64,000 nucleotides of DNA from contig NZ_JABWGN010000008.1 in assembly GCF_013363975.1 (NCBI RefSeq), positions 186,001 to 250,000 on the forward strand, written 5' to 3'. A model generated the notes under the pieces. It searched no databases. It saw only the letters and a program-made list of their open reading frames with translations, and had not been told where the DNA came from. This DNA comes from Nonomuraea montanisoli (GTDB lineage Bacteria > Actinomycetota > Actinomycetes > Streptosporangiales > Streptosporangiaceae). Below, piece after piece: positions 44,560 to 52,078 of this stretch (positions are counted from its first letter, which is position 1; each line of letters starts with the position of its first letter). The position numbers and the translations under genes were made by a program.

Positions 44560-45764
44560 GCCCGATCCCAGGTGACGGGCAGGCTGTGCACGCCGTACAC
44601 CTGCGAGGGGTCGGCGCGCAGCGACAGCTCTTCAGCCGGTACGGCCAGCCGCAGCGACGGGAAGCGGGTGAGCAGCGCGGGAAACGCGACGCGCATCTCG
44701 ATGCGGGCAAGCTGCTGACCGAGGCACTGATGGGCGCCGTGGCCGAAAGCCAGGTGCCCGGCGGCCGAGCGGCGCAGATCGAGCGCGTCGGGGTCGGAGA
44801 ACCGGGCCGGGTCCCTGTTGGCGGCGTTGATCGCGATGACGACCGTGTCGCCCGCCCTGAGCTGCCTGCCGCCGAGCTCCACGTCCTCCAGCACGCCGCG
44901 CATACCGATGGCGGCGACGGACAGATAACGCAGCAGCTCCTCCACGGCGCCGGCGGCCAGGTCGGGGTCGCCGCGCAGGGCGGTGAGCTGGGCCGGGTTG
45001 CGCAGCAGGGCGAAGGTGCCGAGCGCGAGCATGTTGGCGGTGGTGTCGAGCCCGGCGCCGAGCAGGAACGCGGCCACGCCGCCGAGCTCCTCGTCGGTCA
45101 GGTCGCCGCCGGTGGCCAGGTCGCTGAGCAGGTCGTCGGTCGGCTCGGCCCGCTTGGCGAGCGCGAGCTCCCGCAGGTAGGCGCCGAGCTCGACGAAGGC
45201 GGCGTACTGCGCCTCGGCGGTCCCGGGGTCCGACAGGGCCTGGGTGAAGCTCTGGAACTGGTCGCGGTCCTCGTACGGCACGCCGAGCAGCTCACAGATC
45301 ATCAGCGCCGGAACCGGCTGCGCGAAGACCTCGACGAGGTCGGCGGGCGGCCCCTGCCGCTCCATCGCGTCGAGCCGGTCACGGGTGATCTCGGTGACCC
45401 GCTCGGTGAGCAGGTTCATCCTGCGGACGGTGAACTTGCCCGCCAGCAGCTTGCGGAAGCGGGTGTGCCGGGGTGCGTCCATGCCGGTCAGGTCGCCGAC
45501 GGGGGCGGGCGGCAGGTGCCCGCCCGCCAGGGGGTGGTAGTGGGTCTCGTAGCGGGAGCTGAAGCGCGGGTCGGCGAGGATCTGGCGGACCAGCTCGTAC
45601 CCGGTGATCATCCAGACGCCGGGGGCGCCTTCGGGCGCGGCCAGGCGGGCGATCGGCTGCTCCGCGCGCAGGGCGGTGAGCGCAGGGGCGGGATCGAAGG
45701 GGCAGTCGGGGGAGCGGTCGAGGGACGGAGTGACCGGCTCGTCGCGATAGTACGTGTTCGACAT
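44556..45764 (-). CDS. Cytochrome P450
   Basis: 402 residues. I-helix GAGLDTTANM, K-helix EELLRYLSV (ExxR), heme loop FGHGAHQCLGQQLARIEM with Cys347; the last motif is typical of the CYP105/107-like actinomycete P450s that tailor natural products or xenobiotics. First gene of a P450-ABC exporter operon, with overlapping start and stop codons throughout. A divergent MarR/GbsR-like regulator and palindromes in the shared AT-rich promoter suggest substrate-inducible control. No ferredoxin gene is adjacent. Confidence 0.93.
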   Translation of the reverse strand: MSNTYYRDEPVTPSLDRSPDCPFDPAPALTALRAEQPIARLAAPEGAPGVWMITGYELVRQILADPRFSSRYETHYHPLAGGHLPPAPVGDLTGMDAPRHTRFRKLLAGKFTVRRMNLLTERVTEITRDRLDAMERQGPPADLVEVFAQPVPALMICELLGVPYEDRDQFQSFTQALSDPGTAEAQYAAFVELGAYLRELALAKRAEPTDDLLSDLATGGDLTDEELGGVAAFLLGAGLDTTANMLALGTFALLRNPAQLTALRGDPDLAAGAVEELLRYLSVAAIGMRGVLEDVELGGRQLRAGDTVVIAINAANRDPARFSDPDALDLRRSAAGHLAFGHGAHQCLGQQLARIEMRVAFPALLTRFPSLRLAVPAEELSLRADPSQVYGVHSLPVTWDRA

Positions 45765-45775
45765 GGTTGAAAGCT

Positions 45776-45882
45776 ACGTTGCATTTAAAAATGCTGTCAA
45801 TCAATCGATCGGCATAAATGCAGGTAAACAGCAAGATATTGATGCGTTGGCGGTGAAGCTGAATGCAATGAAACGTTGCATT
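45776..45882. promoter_or_regulatory. Shared promoter with repeated palindromes (P450/regulator)
   Basis: AT-rich divergent gap. ACGTTGCATT occurs at 45776 and again at about 45873. Around the first is GCATTT-aa-AAATGC (45781 to 45794); the second is part of AATGCAA-N7-TTGCATT (45862 to 45882), a perfect inverted repeat. One copy lies near each start codon, as expected for a regulator that controls both directions. Confidence 0.7.
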
Positions 45883-45910
45883 GAGTGGTGTCGAACGCAA
45901 TAGTGGTGTC

Positions 45911-46627
45911 ATGTCAGAAGGAAGGTTGACCCTGCAGGACCGCCGGCGCATCGCGACCGGCCTCGCCGACGGCCGCTCCTACGCCGAGATCGCCAGGCGG
46001 CTGGACCGGCCGACCTCGACGATCAGCCGTGAGGTCGGCCGCAACGGCGGCCCCGGCGACTACCGTCCCGAGCGGGCGCACCAGGCGGCGGTGCGGCGGG
46101 CGCGGCGCGGCACCCCGTCCCGTTCGCCCGAGGCCGAACCCCGAAAGGGCGAGGTCTTGGAGGTGGAAGAGGAAGCCGTCGAGTTGGCGGTCGGGATGGG
46201 CCTGCCGCGCATCGTGGCGCGCGTGCTCATCGGCGTGTGGCTGAGCGAGGACGGCAGGCTCACCGCGGCCGAGCTGTCGCGCGGGCTGAACGTCAGTCCC
46301 GCCTCGATCTCCATGGCGGTGGGCTACCTGACCCAGCAGGGGCTGATCAGGCGCGAACGTGATCCGCGACGACGGCGCGACATCTACGTGCTCGACGACG
46401 ACACCTGGTACCGCTCGACGGTGATCAGCGCGCGGCAGACGCTCGCGGCGGCGGAGATCACGAAGGCGGCGGGGGAGACGCTCGGGCTCGACACGCCCGT
46501 GGGACGCCGCCTGGCCAGGGGCGGTGCGTTCCTGGAGCGGATCAGCCTGGACGTTCTGGCGTCGGCCGAACGCTGGCGCGACCTCCCGCCATGCGGTGTC
46601 GAGATGCACGCTCCGGGCAAGCCCTGA
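45911..46627 (+). CDS. Regulator joining IS30-type helix-turn-helix to a MarR/GbsR winged helix
   Basis: 238 residues from ATG at 45911. Residues 5 to 47 (LTLQDRRRIATGLADGRSYAE, then IARRLDRPTSTISREVGRNGG) are the N-terminal HTH of IS30-family transposases. After a basic linker, residues 90 to 230 are a GbsR/MarR-like winged helix (TAAELSRGLNVSPASISMAVGYLTQQGLIRRERDPRRRRDIYVL). No DDE catalytic domain exists, so it is a regulator that uses a transposon-type DNA reader. Divergent from the P450-ABC operon; palindromes between them are the likely sites. Confidence 0.85.
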   Translation: MSEGRLTLQDRRRIATGLADGRSYAEIARRLDRPTSTISREVGRNGGPGDYRPERAHQAAVRRARRGTPSRSPEAEPRKGEVLEVEEEAVELAVGMGLPRIVARVLIGVWLSEDGRLTAAELSRGLNVSPASISMAVGYLTQQGLIRRERDPRRRRDIYVLDDDTWYRSTVISARQTLAAAEITKAAGETLGLDTPVGRRLARGGAFLERISLDVLASAERWRDLPPCGVEMHAPGKP

Positions 46628-46658
46628 GTAGTAGAGCGCCCGGGGGAGCAGATCTTCG

Positions 46659-46985
46659 ATGACCGAGCAGCACAGACAGACCGGCGGGGGACGCCGCATG
46701 ATCGGCGACTTCGCTCCGAAGCTCGCCGAGCTCACCGACGATGTCCTGTTCGAGGACGTGTGGAATCGCACGGAGCTGGCCGCCCGTGACCGCAGCCTGA
46801 TCACCGTCGCCGCCCTGGTGGCCGGCGGTGACACCGATCAGCTCCGCTTCCACCTCGGACGCGCGATGGAGAACGGCGTCACCGAGACCGAGCTCGTCGA
46901 GGCGATCACCCATCTCGCCTTCTACGTGGGCTGGCCGAAGGCCATGACGGCGATCACGACCGCGAAGCAGGTCTTCTCGGCCTGA
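46659..46985 (+). CDS. Carboxymuconolactone decarboxylase family protein
   Basis: 108 residues. LFEDVWNRTELAARDRSLITVAALVAGGDTDQLRFHLGRAMENGVTETELVEAITHLAFYVGWPKAM is a near-full CMD domain (quoted here in part by motif: RDRSLITVAALVA, FHLGRAMENGVT, HLAFYVGWPKAM). It lacks the CxxC of AhpD peroxidases, so a decarboxylase or gamma-lactone-related role is more likely. It follows the regulator by 31 bp, same strand. Confidence 0.88.
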   Translation: MTEQHRQTGGGRRMIGDFAPKLAELTDDVLFEDVWNRTELAARDRSLITVAALVAGGDTDQLRFHLGRAMENGVTETELVEAITHLAFYVGWPKAMTAITTAKQVFSA

Positions 46986-47066
46986 GCGGCGGGGGAGGAG
47001 CCGCCCGGACGCCGATGAACGGAGCTCCGGCGAACGGAACTCCGGCGAACGGAAGGAGACACGCCC

Positions 47067-47189
47067 ATGCGAGGAGCACTCACGCACGCCGCCGGCGACG
47101 CCCGACCCGAAGGGACGACCCACGCTCCCCCGGGAGTCGTGGCGTGCGCCAGAGCCTTGGCGCGCATGGAAGAGGCGGTGGGATCGTGA
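47067..47189 (+). CDS. Short ORF, possible remnant of a dehydrogenase gene
   Basis: 40 residues, with a strong ribosome site GGAAGGAG 8 nt upstream of ATG at 47067, and a stop that overlaps the next gene's start (GTGA). The N-terminus MRGALTHAAGDARPEG resembles the first residues of zinc-type alcohol dehydrogenases; nothing else of such a protein remains. It may be an internally deleted gene that now serves to couple translation into the SDR gene, or a coincidental short ORF. Confidence 0.35.
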   Translation: MRGALTHAAGDARPEGTTHAPPGVVACARALARMEEAVGS

Positions 47190-47911
47190 GCCGGATCCTG
47201 GTGACCGGTTCCGCCGACGGCCTCGGGCGCGCCGCGGCGGACGCGCTCCTGTCCGCGGGACACGACGTCGTGGCGCACGCGCGCAACGCCGAGCGCGCGG
47301 CGAGCCTCGACCCGCTGGTCGGCCGAGGGGCGGACGTCGTGGTGGGCGACTTCACGGAGCGCGACGCCGTCCGGCGCATCGCCGCGGAACTGAACGACGG
47401 GCAGCCGCTCGACGCGGTCATCCACAACGCCGGCGTGTACAGCGGACCGGCGGTCATGCCGGTCAACATCATCGCCCCGTACCTGATCACGGCTCTGCTC
47501 CGCGGGCCGCGCCGGCTGGTGTACCTGAGCAGCGGCTCGCATTTCGACGGGCATCCCGCGCTCGACGGGGTCGACTGGCGGGGCGGGAGCGCGGGCTCGT
47601 ACGCCGACAGCAAGCTGTTCGTCACCACGCTCGCGGCCGCGGTGGCGCGCCTGCGTCCCGAGGTGCTGAGCAACGCCGTGGATCCCGGCTGGGTGCCGAC
47701 GAGGATGGGTGGACCGGACGCGCCGGACGATCTGGAGCTCGGCCATCGTACGCAGGAGTGGCTCGCGTCGAGCGACGAACCCGAGGCTCTGACCACCGGC
47801 GGGTACTGGTACCACGGCGAACGGCAGGAGCCGCACCCCGCGGTCCACGACGAGGCGTTCCAGGACCGCCTCGTGCGGACGCTGGCCGAGGAGACGGGCA
47901 CCGCCCTGTGA
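47186..47911 (+). CDS. Short-chain dehydrogenase/reductase
   Basis: 241 residues from GTG at 47186. Rossmann start VTGSADGLGRAAADALL, the NAG motif IHNAGVYSG, and catalytic Ser-Tyr-Lys (YLSSGSHF, then SYADSKLF). NADP(H)-dependent oxidoreductase; the substrate is unknown. Its start overlaps a 40-residue ORF. Downstream, a methyltransferase gene converges after 14 bp. Confidence 0.9.
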   Translation: MSRILVTGSADGLGRAAADALLSAGHDVVAHARNAERAASLDPLVGRGADVVVGDFTERDAVRRIAAELNDGQPLDAVIHNAGVYSGPAVMPVNIIAPYLITALLRGPRRLVYLSSGSHFDGHPALDGVDWRGGSAGSYADSKLFVTTLAAAVARLRPEVLSNAVDPGWVPTRMGGPDAPDDLELGHRTQEWLASSDEPEALTTGGYWYHGERQEPHPAVHDEAFQDRLVRTLAEETGTAL

Positions 47912-47925
47912 GCAGGGAACGCGTG

Positions 47926-48747
47926 TCACCAGGACGTGCTGCTGCGGCGCGTACGAGCAGGCGGCCGCGGTTCCGTGCGGCCGGCGATCAGCACCTCGGT
48001 GACCAGGTCCTGTTCCCACCGCCCCGCCGGGTTGCCGGCGAGCAGCGCCTCCCGGAACGCCACGACGAAGGCGCCCAGCCGATCACCGAGCACGGCGGGT
48101 GAGCTGTAGGAGTAGGAGAGCTGGAGCCCGACCAGCCCGTCCACGTCCCAGACCAGCCGCCGCGCGAACGTCCGCGACTCCAGGCGGCGGAACGGGGAGG
48201 CGGCCAACAGGTCGTGGTGGGGCTCGCCGGTGGCGTGGAAGGAGGCGGCCGCCGCGTCTATGTCGAGGCCGAAGTCCGCGCAGACCCGCCGTTCGATCGC
48301 CTGCCACGGCTGGGCGTCCGGCTGCCACGGCTCGCCGGGTCGCCCGGCCGGGCCGAGCAGCGCCACCGTGCCGCCGGGCGGCAGCAGCTCGTCCAGCTCC
48401 GCCAGCACCGCCGCGCGGTCCATCCAGTGGAACGACCGCCCCATCACCACGTGGTCGAACGGCGGCAGCGCGCGCAGCGTGGTCGAGTCACCGCGCAGCC
48501 ACCTGACGGCGGGGACGCCGGCCGCCAGCCGCCGGCCTTCCGCCAGCATCTCCTCGGCCGGGTCCACGGCGAGCACCGCCCTCACCCGCCTGGCGAGCGG
48601 GATCGCGATCGTCCCCGGGCCGCAGCCCAGGTCCAGCACCTGGCTGTCCGCGCCGAGCGTGCGGGCCAGGAACGCGATCGCCGCCTTCCCGTACCCGGGA
48701 CGGTAGCGGGCGTAGTACGGCGCGGCGCCGCCGAACAGCTCCTCCAC
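47926..48747 (-). CDS. SAM-dependent methyltransferase, class I
   Basis: 273 residues from GTG at 48747. Motif I VLDLGCGPGTIAIPLA, motif II VDPAEEMLAEGRRLA, then GRSFHWMDR, the pattern of Methyltransf_11-type enzymes acting on small molecules. No neighbouring pathway to name a substrate. The C-terminal 15 residues are Arg/Ser-rich and of low complexity. Confidence 0.9.
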   Translation of the reverse strand: MEELFGGAAPYYARYRPGYGKAAIAFLARTLGADSQVLDLGCGPGTIAIPLARRVRAVLAVDPAEEMLAEGRRLAAGVPAVRWLRGDSTTLRALPPFDHVVMGRSFHWMDRAAVLAELDELLPPGGTVALLGPAGRPGEPWQPDAQPWQAIERRVCADFGLDIDAAAASFHATGEPHHDLLAASPFRRLESRTFARRLVWDVDGLVGLQLSYSYSSPAVLGDRLGAFVVAFREALLAGNPAGRWEQDLVTEVLIAGRTEPRPPARTRRSSTSW

Positions 48748-48886
48748 GCACAGGCACTCTAGACCGAACCCAGGCTCCCCGCCCGGCCGAACCTCCCCAT
48801 GGCGACGGCCGGATCCCGCGGCGCGCGACTCGCCGGCGCGGCGGAGGAACGCGGCCGCATCCGCATGCCCGGCGGAGGTCCGGTCG

Positions 48887-49915
48887 TCAGGTGCGGGCGT
48901 CGCGCAGCGGCCGGCCCGCGTCGTGCAGGTGGCGCAGGGCCTGCCCCCATGACGCGAGCAGCCCGCACTCGGTGTACTCGACGCCCAGCGAGCGGCAGTA
49001 GTCGCGCACGATGGGCCGCGCCTTGCGCAGGTTCGCGCTGGGCATGCCGGGGAACAGGTGGTGCTCGATCTGGTAGTTGAGGCCGCCGAGCGCGACGTCC
49101 ATGAGGCGTCCGCCGCTGACGTTCCTGGAGGTCAGCACCTGGCGGCGGAGGAAGTCCAGCTCGTCCTGCGCCGTCAGCACCGGCATGCCCTTGTGGTTGG
49201 GCGCGAACGTGCAGCCCAGGTACACGCCGTAGCAGGCCTGGTGAACGGCCAGGAAGGCCAGCGCCTTGCCGGGCGGCAGCACCACGAACAGCGCACCGGC
49301 GTAGAGCAGGACGTGCGCGACGAGCAGCAGTCCCTCGGCCGGGCGGTTCTTCAGCGTGGGGCGGCGCAGCGCGCGGAAGCTCGACACCTTCAGGTTGACG
49401 CCCTCCAGCGTGAGCAGCGGGAAGAACAGCCACGCCTGCCGGCGTCCGATCAGGCGCGGCAGCCCGCGCGCGGCCTCGGCCTGCTTCCGCGACCAGATGA
49501 GGACGTCCGGCGCGACGTCGGGATCACGGTCCTCGTGGTTGGGGTTGGCGTGGTGGCGGGTGTGCTTGTCCATCCACCAGCCGTAGCTCAGGCCGACGGC
49601 CAGGTTGCCGACCAGCAGCCCCGCGATCCTGTCGACGCGGCGCGAACGGGAGATCTGGCCGTGCGCGAGGTCGTGGGCCAGCAGCGTCACCTGGGCGAAG
49701 GCCACCGCGAGCAGCACCGCCACCGGCATCTGCCACCAGGAGTCGCCCACCACGGCGAACGCCGCCCAGGTCCCCGCGAACAGGGCCGCGACCAGCCCGA
49801 TCCGGACCGCGTAGAAGCCGGGCCGCCGCTCCAGCAGCCCCGCCTCCGCGACGCGGCGTGACAACCTCGCGAAGTCGCTGCCCCGCTGCGGGCGGGACGC
49901 CTCCACCACAGTCAC
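48887..49915 (-). CDS. Membrane fatty acid desaturase
   Basis: 342 residues from GTG at 49915 (CGGAGAC about 7 nt upstream). Four or more membrane helices and three His boxes: HDLAH (81), HTRHH (118) and QIEHH (282), the di-iron ligands of the front-end/acyl-lipid desaturase group. It adds double bonds to membrane acyl chains, needing electrons from ferredoxin. A 9-bp inverted repeat sits just upstream of the start, suggesting regulated expression, for example with temperature or membrane state. Confidence 0.93.
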   Translation of the reverse strand: MTVVEASRPQRGSDFARLSRRVAEAGLLERRPGFYAVRIGLVAALFAGTWAAFAVVGDSWWQMPVAVLLAVAFAQVTLLAHDLAHGQISRSRRVDRIAGLLVGNLAVGLSYGWWMDKHTRHHANPNHEDRDPDVAPDVLIWSRKQAEAARGLPRLIGRRQAWLFFPLLTLEGVNLKVSSFRALRRPTLKNRPAEGLLLVAHVLLYAGALFVVLPPGKALAFLAVHQACYGVYLGCTFAPNHKGMPVLTAQDELDFLRRQVLTSRNVSGGRLMDVALGGLNYQIEHHLFPGMPSANLRKARPIVRDYCRSLGVEYTECGLLASWGQALRHLHDAGRPLRDART

Positions 49916-49924
49916 ATCTGTCTC

Positions 49925-49968
49925 CGATGCTGATGAATTCGGTCATGCGTGATCGCTTTTCAGCATCG
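49925..49968 (-). promoter_or_regulatory. Inverted repeat upstream of the desaturase gene
   Basis: CGATGCTGA (49925 to 49933) and TCAGCATCG (49960 to 49968) are perfect 9-bp arms with a 26-bp AT-richer spacer, 10 nt upstream of the start. Operator or 5'-leader stem. Confidence 0.55.
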
Positions 49969-50062
49969 CGAGAGGCGGACGGTGCGCGTACCCCGCTGGC
50001 ACCCGTTCCTCCGGTGGGGCCAGCCCTACCATCGACGCCGCCAGGGGGGCCAGAGCCCCGCG

Positions 50063-50302
50063 TCACACCGGGGGCGGGCCGATCGGCAGGCCGGCATCAC
50101 CCAGGATGCGCCGTGCGGTCTCCTCCCACGAGACGTCGAGATAGCAGAGCCTCGTCGTGCCGAGACGGTCGCGCCGCAGCGCCTCCAGCATGGGGCCGTA
50201 CCGGCTCGCGGCGAGGATCCCCTCGAGGATCACATGGTGACCGGCGGACCCGGAGTTGCCGCGGATGACGACGAGGACAGTGCCGGGGGAGCCGGTGCGC
50301 AT
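50063..50302 (-). pseudogene. Broken P-loop kinase gene (internal deletion and lost C-terminus)
   Basis: 79 residues. It begins like a small actinobacterial kinase (GTVLVVIRGNSGS), but the Walker A Gly-Lys-Ser is missing: GNSGS joins directly to AGHHVILEGILAASRYGPMLE, a segment that in full-length relatives lies some 60 residues further on. YLDVSWEETARR follows, then the frame ends in a Gly/Pro-rich tail where the rest of the enzyme should be. With no ATP site and no C-terminus it should be inactive. Confidence 0.7.
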
Positions 50303-50366
50303 CCGCGCAGGCTACCGGGCCGCGTCCGTCTCCGGTCGCGGATGGGTTCGAGACGGGGCGCGGCGG

Positions 50367-51242
50367 TCAGCCGCGGACCACGATGACCGGCGCCCGCGCG
50401 TGGTGCAGGACCGCGTGGGCCGTGCCGCCGAGGGTCGGCAGCGCCCTCGTCGCGCCGTGCGCGGCCCCCACGATCACGAGGTCGGCCTCGGCCGAGGCGG
50501 CGGCCAGCGCCTTGCCCGGATGCCCGCGCACCACCTGCGCGCTGAGCTCCACGTCCGGGAACCTCTCGGCCGTCCGGACCAGGAACTCCGCCAGCCGCTG
50601 CGCCTCGTCCCGCCCCGTCGCCTCGGCGTCGAAGACCACGGGCTCCACGGTCCAGGGCTCGACCGTGCCGGGGTGCGTCCAGGCGTGGACGGCGCGCAGG
50701 ACGGATCCGCGCAGCACCGCCTCCCGGAACGCGTACTCCAGCACGGCGTCCTCGCCCGCCAGCCCCGACACGCCCACGACGACGACCCCGTGCCGGGCAG
50801 CGGGTGCGCCGGCCGGCGTCTCGCGGACGACCGCCACGGGACGCGGCGCGCGGCTGGCCACGTGCCGGCTCACGGAGCCGAGCAGCAGCTCGGCGAACCC
50901 GCCGCGGCCCCTGCTCCCCACCACCACGAGTTGCGCGGCCTCGGCGGCCTGGACGAGCGCGTCCCCCGGCCGGTCCCCGACCACGTCCGTGCTGACCTCC
51001 AGCCTCGGCCTCCTCGACCGGATCTCGGCCGCGACCTGCGTGAGCTGCTCGCGCGCGGCCTTGTCCGCCTCGATCTCCCAGCCGGAGGGCTCGGGGACCA
51101 GCAGGACGTCGGGTGACCAGCGCGTCATGGCGTGGAGGACGCGCAGCGGCGCGTCCCGGACGGCCGCCTCCTCCTCCGCCCAGGTCAGGGCCTGCCGCGA
51201 GGACTGCGATCCGTCGAACCCGACGACGATCGGCTCTGTCAT
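50367..51242 (-). CDS. Universal stress protein, tandem UspA domains
   Basis: 291 residues from ATG at 51242, chosen for GAGGTGA 6 nt upstream; GTG at 51251 is also possible. Two UspA domains: PIVVGFDGSQSSRQALTWA at the start and VVVGVSGLAGEDAVLEYAF near residue 155. The first ends with the ATP-binding VVGSRGRGGFAELLLGSVS; the second has VIVGAAHGATRALPTLGGT, a degenerate version. Cytosolic, induced in stress or dormancy in relatives. Confidence 0.92.
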   Translation of the reverse strand: MTEPIVVGFDGSQSSRQALTWAEEEAAVRDAPLRVLHAMTRWSPDVLLVPEPSGWEIEADKAAREQLTQVAAEIRSRRPRLEVSTDVVGDRPGDALVQAAEAAQLVVVGSRGRGGFAELLLGSVSRHVASRAPRPVAVVRETPAGAPAARHGVVVVGVSGLAGEDAVLEYAFREAVLRGSVLRAVHAWTHPGTVEPWTVEPVVFDAEATGRDEAQRLAEFLVRTAERFPDVELSAQVVRGHPGKALAAASAEADLVIVGAAHGATRALPTLGGTAHAVLHHARAPVIVVRG

Positions 51243-51315
51243 GGTCGTCACCTCACCCGCTCCCGCGACCCCCGTCGCGCCGGAGCCCTGTCATGGGTAT
51301 CGCCGTTTCGCCCCC

Positions 51316-51391
51316 GTCGAATCCCCACGTCAAGGCCATGGCTCCGCTCGGACGACCTGAGCGGGGCTCGCGCCCCGCACCCGCGGCGAGG
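51316..51391. repeat. Dispersed palindromic (REP-like) element, copy 2
   Basis: CAAGGCCATGGCTCCGCTCG, then GACC and TGAGCGGGGCTCGCGCCCCGC; close match to the second half of the element at 37560 to 37625 (same order, about 85% identity by eye). Intergenic. Confidence 0.65.
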
Positions 51392-51487
51392 GACTGCCGT
51401 GGTGCGCGGCCGCCCGGTCGAGGATCATCGAAGTCCTCTCCGGCCGACAGCCGGCGGAGACGGAAGCGGAAAGGAGCCGACACGCCG

Positions 51488-52078
51488 ATGAGACCCGGCT
51501 TCGGTGGACGCCACCCCGAACTGGCCCGCCTCCTGGAGGTCGACGCGCCGGTCGAGAGCCACGAGGTCGCGTGGGCCGGCGGGCGGCTGCCGCTCCGCGT
51601 CGGCGCCCACACCTCCGACGCGGAGGTGCCCCTCGAACTGGTCACGTCGGTGCGCTGCATCGTCGAGGTCGGTGACTCGATCGTCTTCTGCGAGAACAGC
51701 GACGGCTCGCACCCGTGGCCCGGCGGGCGGCGGCAGGCGGCCGAGTCGTACACGGACACCGTCGTGCGCGAGGTGCACGAGGAGACCGGCTGGTGGATCG
51801 ACCGCGCCAGTGTCCGGCGCATGGGCTGGCTCCACCTGACGCACCTGCTGCCCCAGCCGCCCGACCCCGCGACCCCGTACCCGGACTTCCTGCAGATCGT
51901 CTGCCGGGCGAAGGCCTCCGGACGGGAGGGCGGTCCGGAGGCGGCGTGGGTCGACACCGAGGGGTACGAGCTGTCCTCCCGCCTGGTCACCGTCGAGGAG
52001 GCGTTGAGGCAGACGTCGACGGACCTGCTGGCGCCGGTGTTCCTCAGGGTGCTGCGGGACGGGACCGGCCGTCCGTAG
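51488..52078 (+). CDS. Nudix hydrolase
   Basis: 196 residues from ATG at 51488. The Nudix box is complete, G-x5-E-x7-REVHEETGW (about residues 80 to 103), within a beta-rich fold. It hydrolyses a nucleoside diphosphate linked to X; the substrate is unknown. An AAAGGAG lies 12 nt before the start, a bit far. The last 35 nt overlap the 3' end of the convergent aldolase-like gene. Confidence 0.9.
   Translation: MRPGFGGRHPELARLLEVDAPVESHEVAWAGGRLPLRVGAHTSDAEVPLELVTSVRCIVEVGDSIVFCENSDGSHPWPGGRRQAAESYTDTVVREVHEETGWWIDRASVRRMGWLHLTHLLPQPPDPATPYPDFLQIVCRAKASGREGGPEAAWVDTEGYELSSRLVTVEEALRQTSTDLLAPVFLRVLRDGTGRP

Noticed and set aside
45911..46627. IS30-type transposase remnant
   Set aside because: Only the N-terminal helix-turn-helix matches; the rest is a complete MarR/GbsR fold, with no DDE domain or terminal inverted repeats.
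42821..46627. Part of a natural-product gene cluster
   Set aside because: Apart from one P450 and an exporter, no polyketide, peptide, terpene or RiPP core gene lies nearby.
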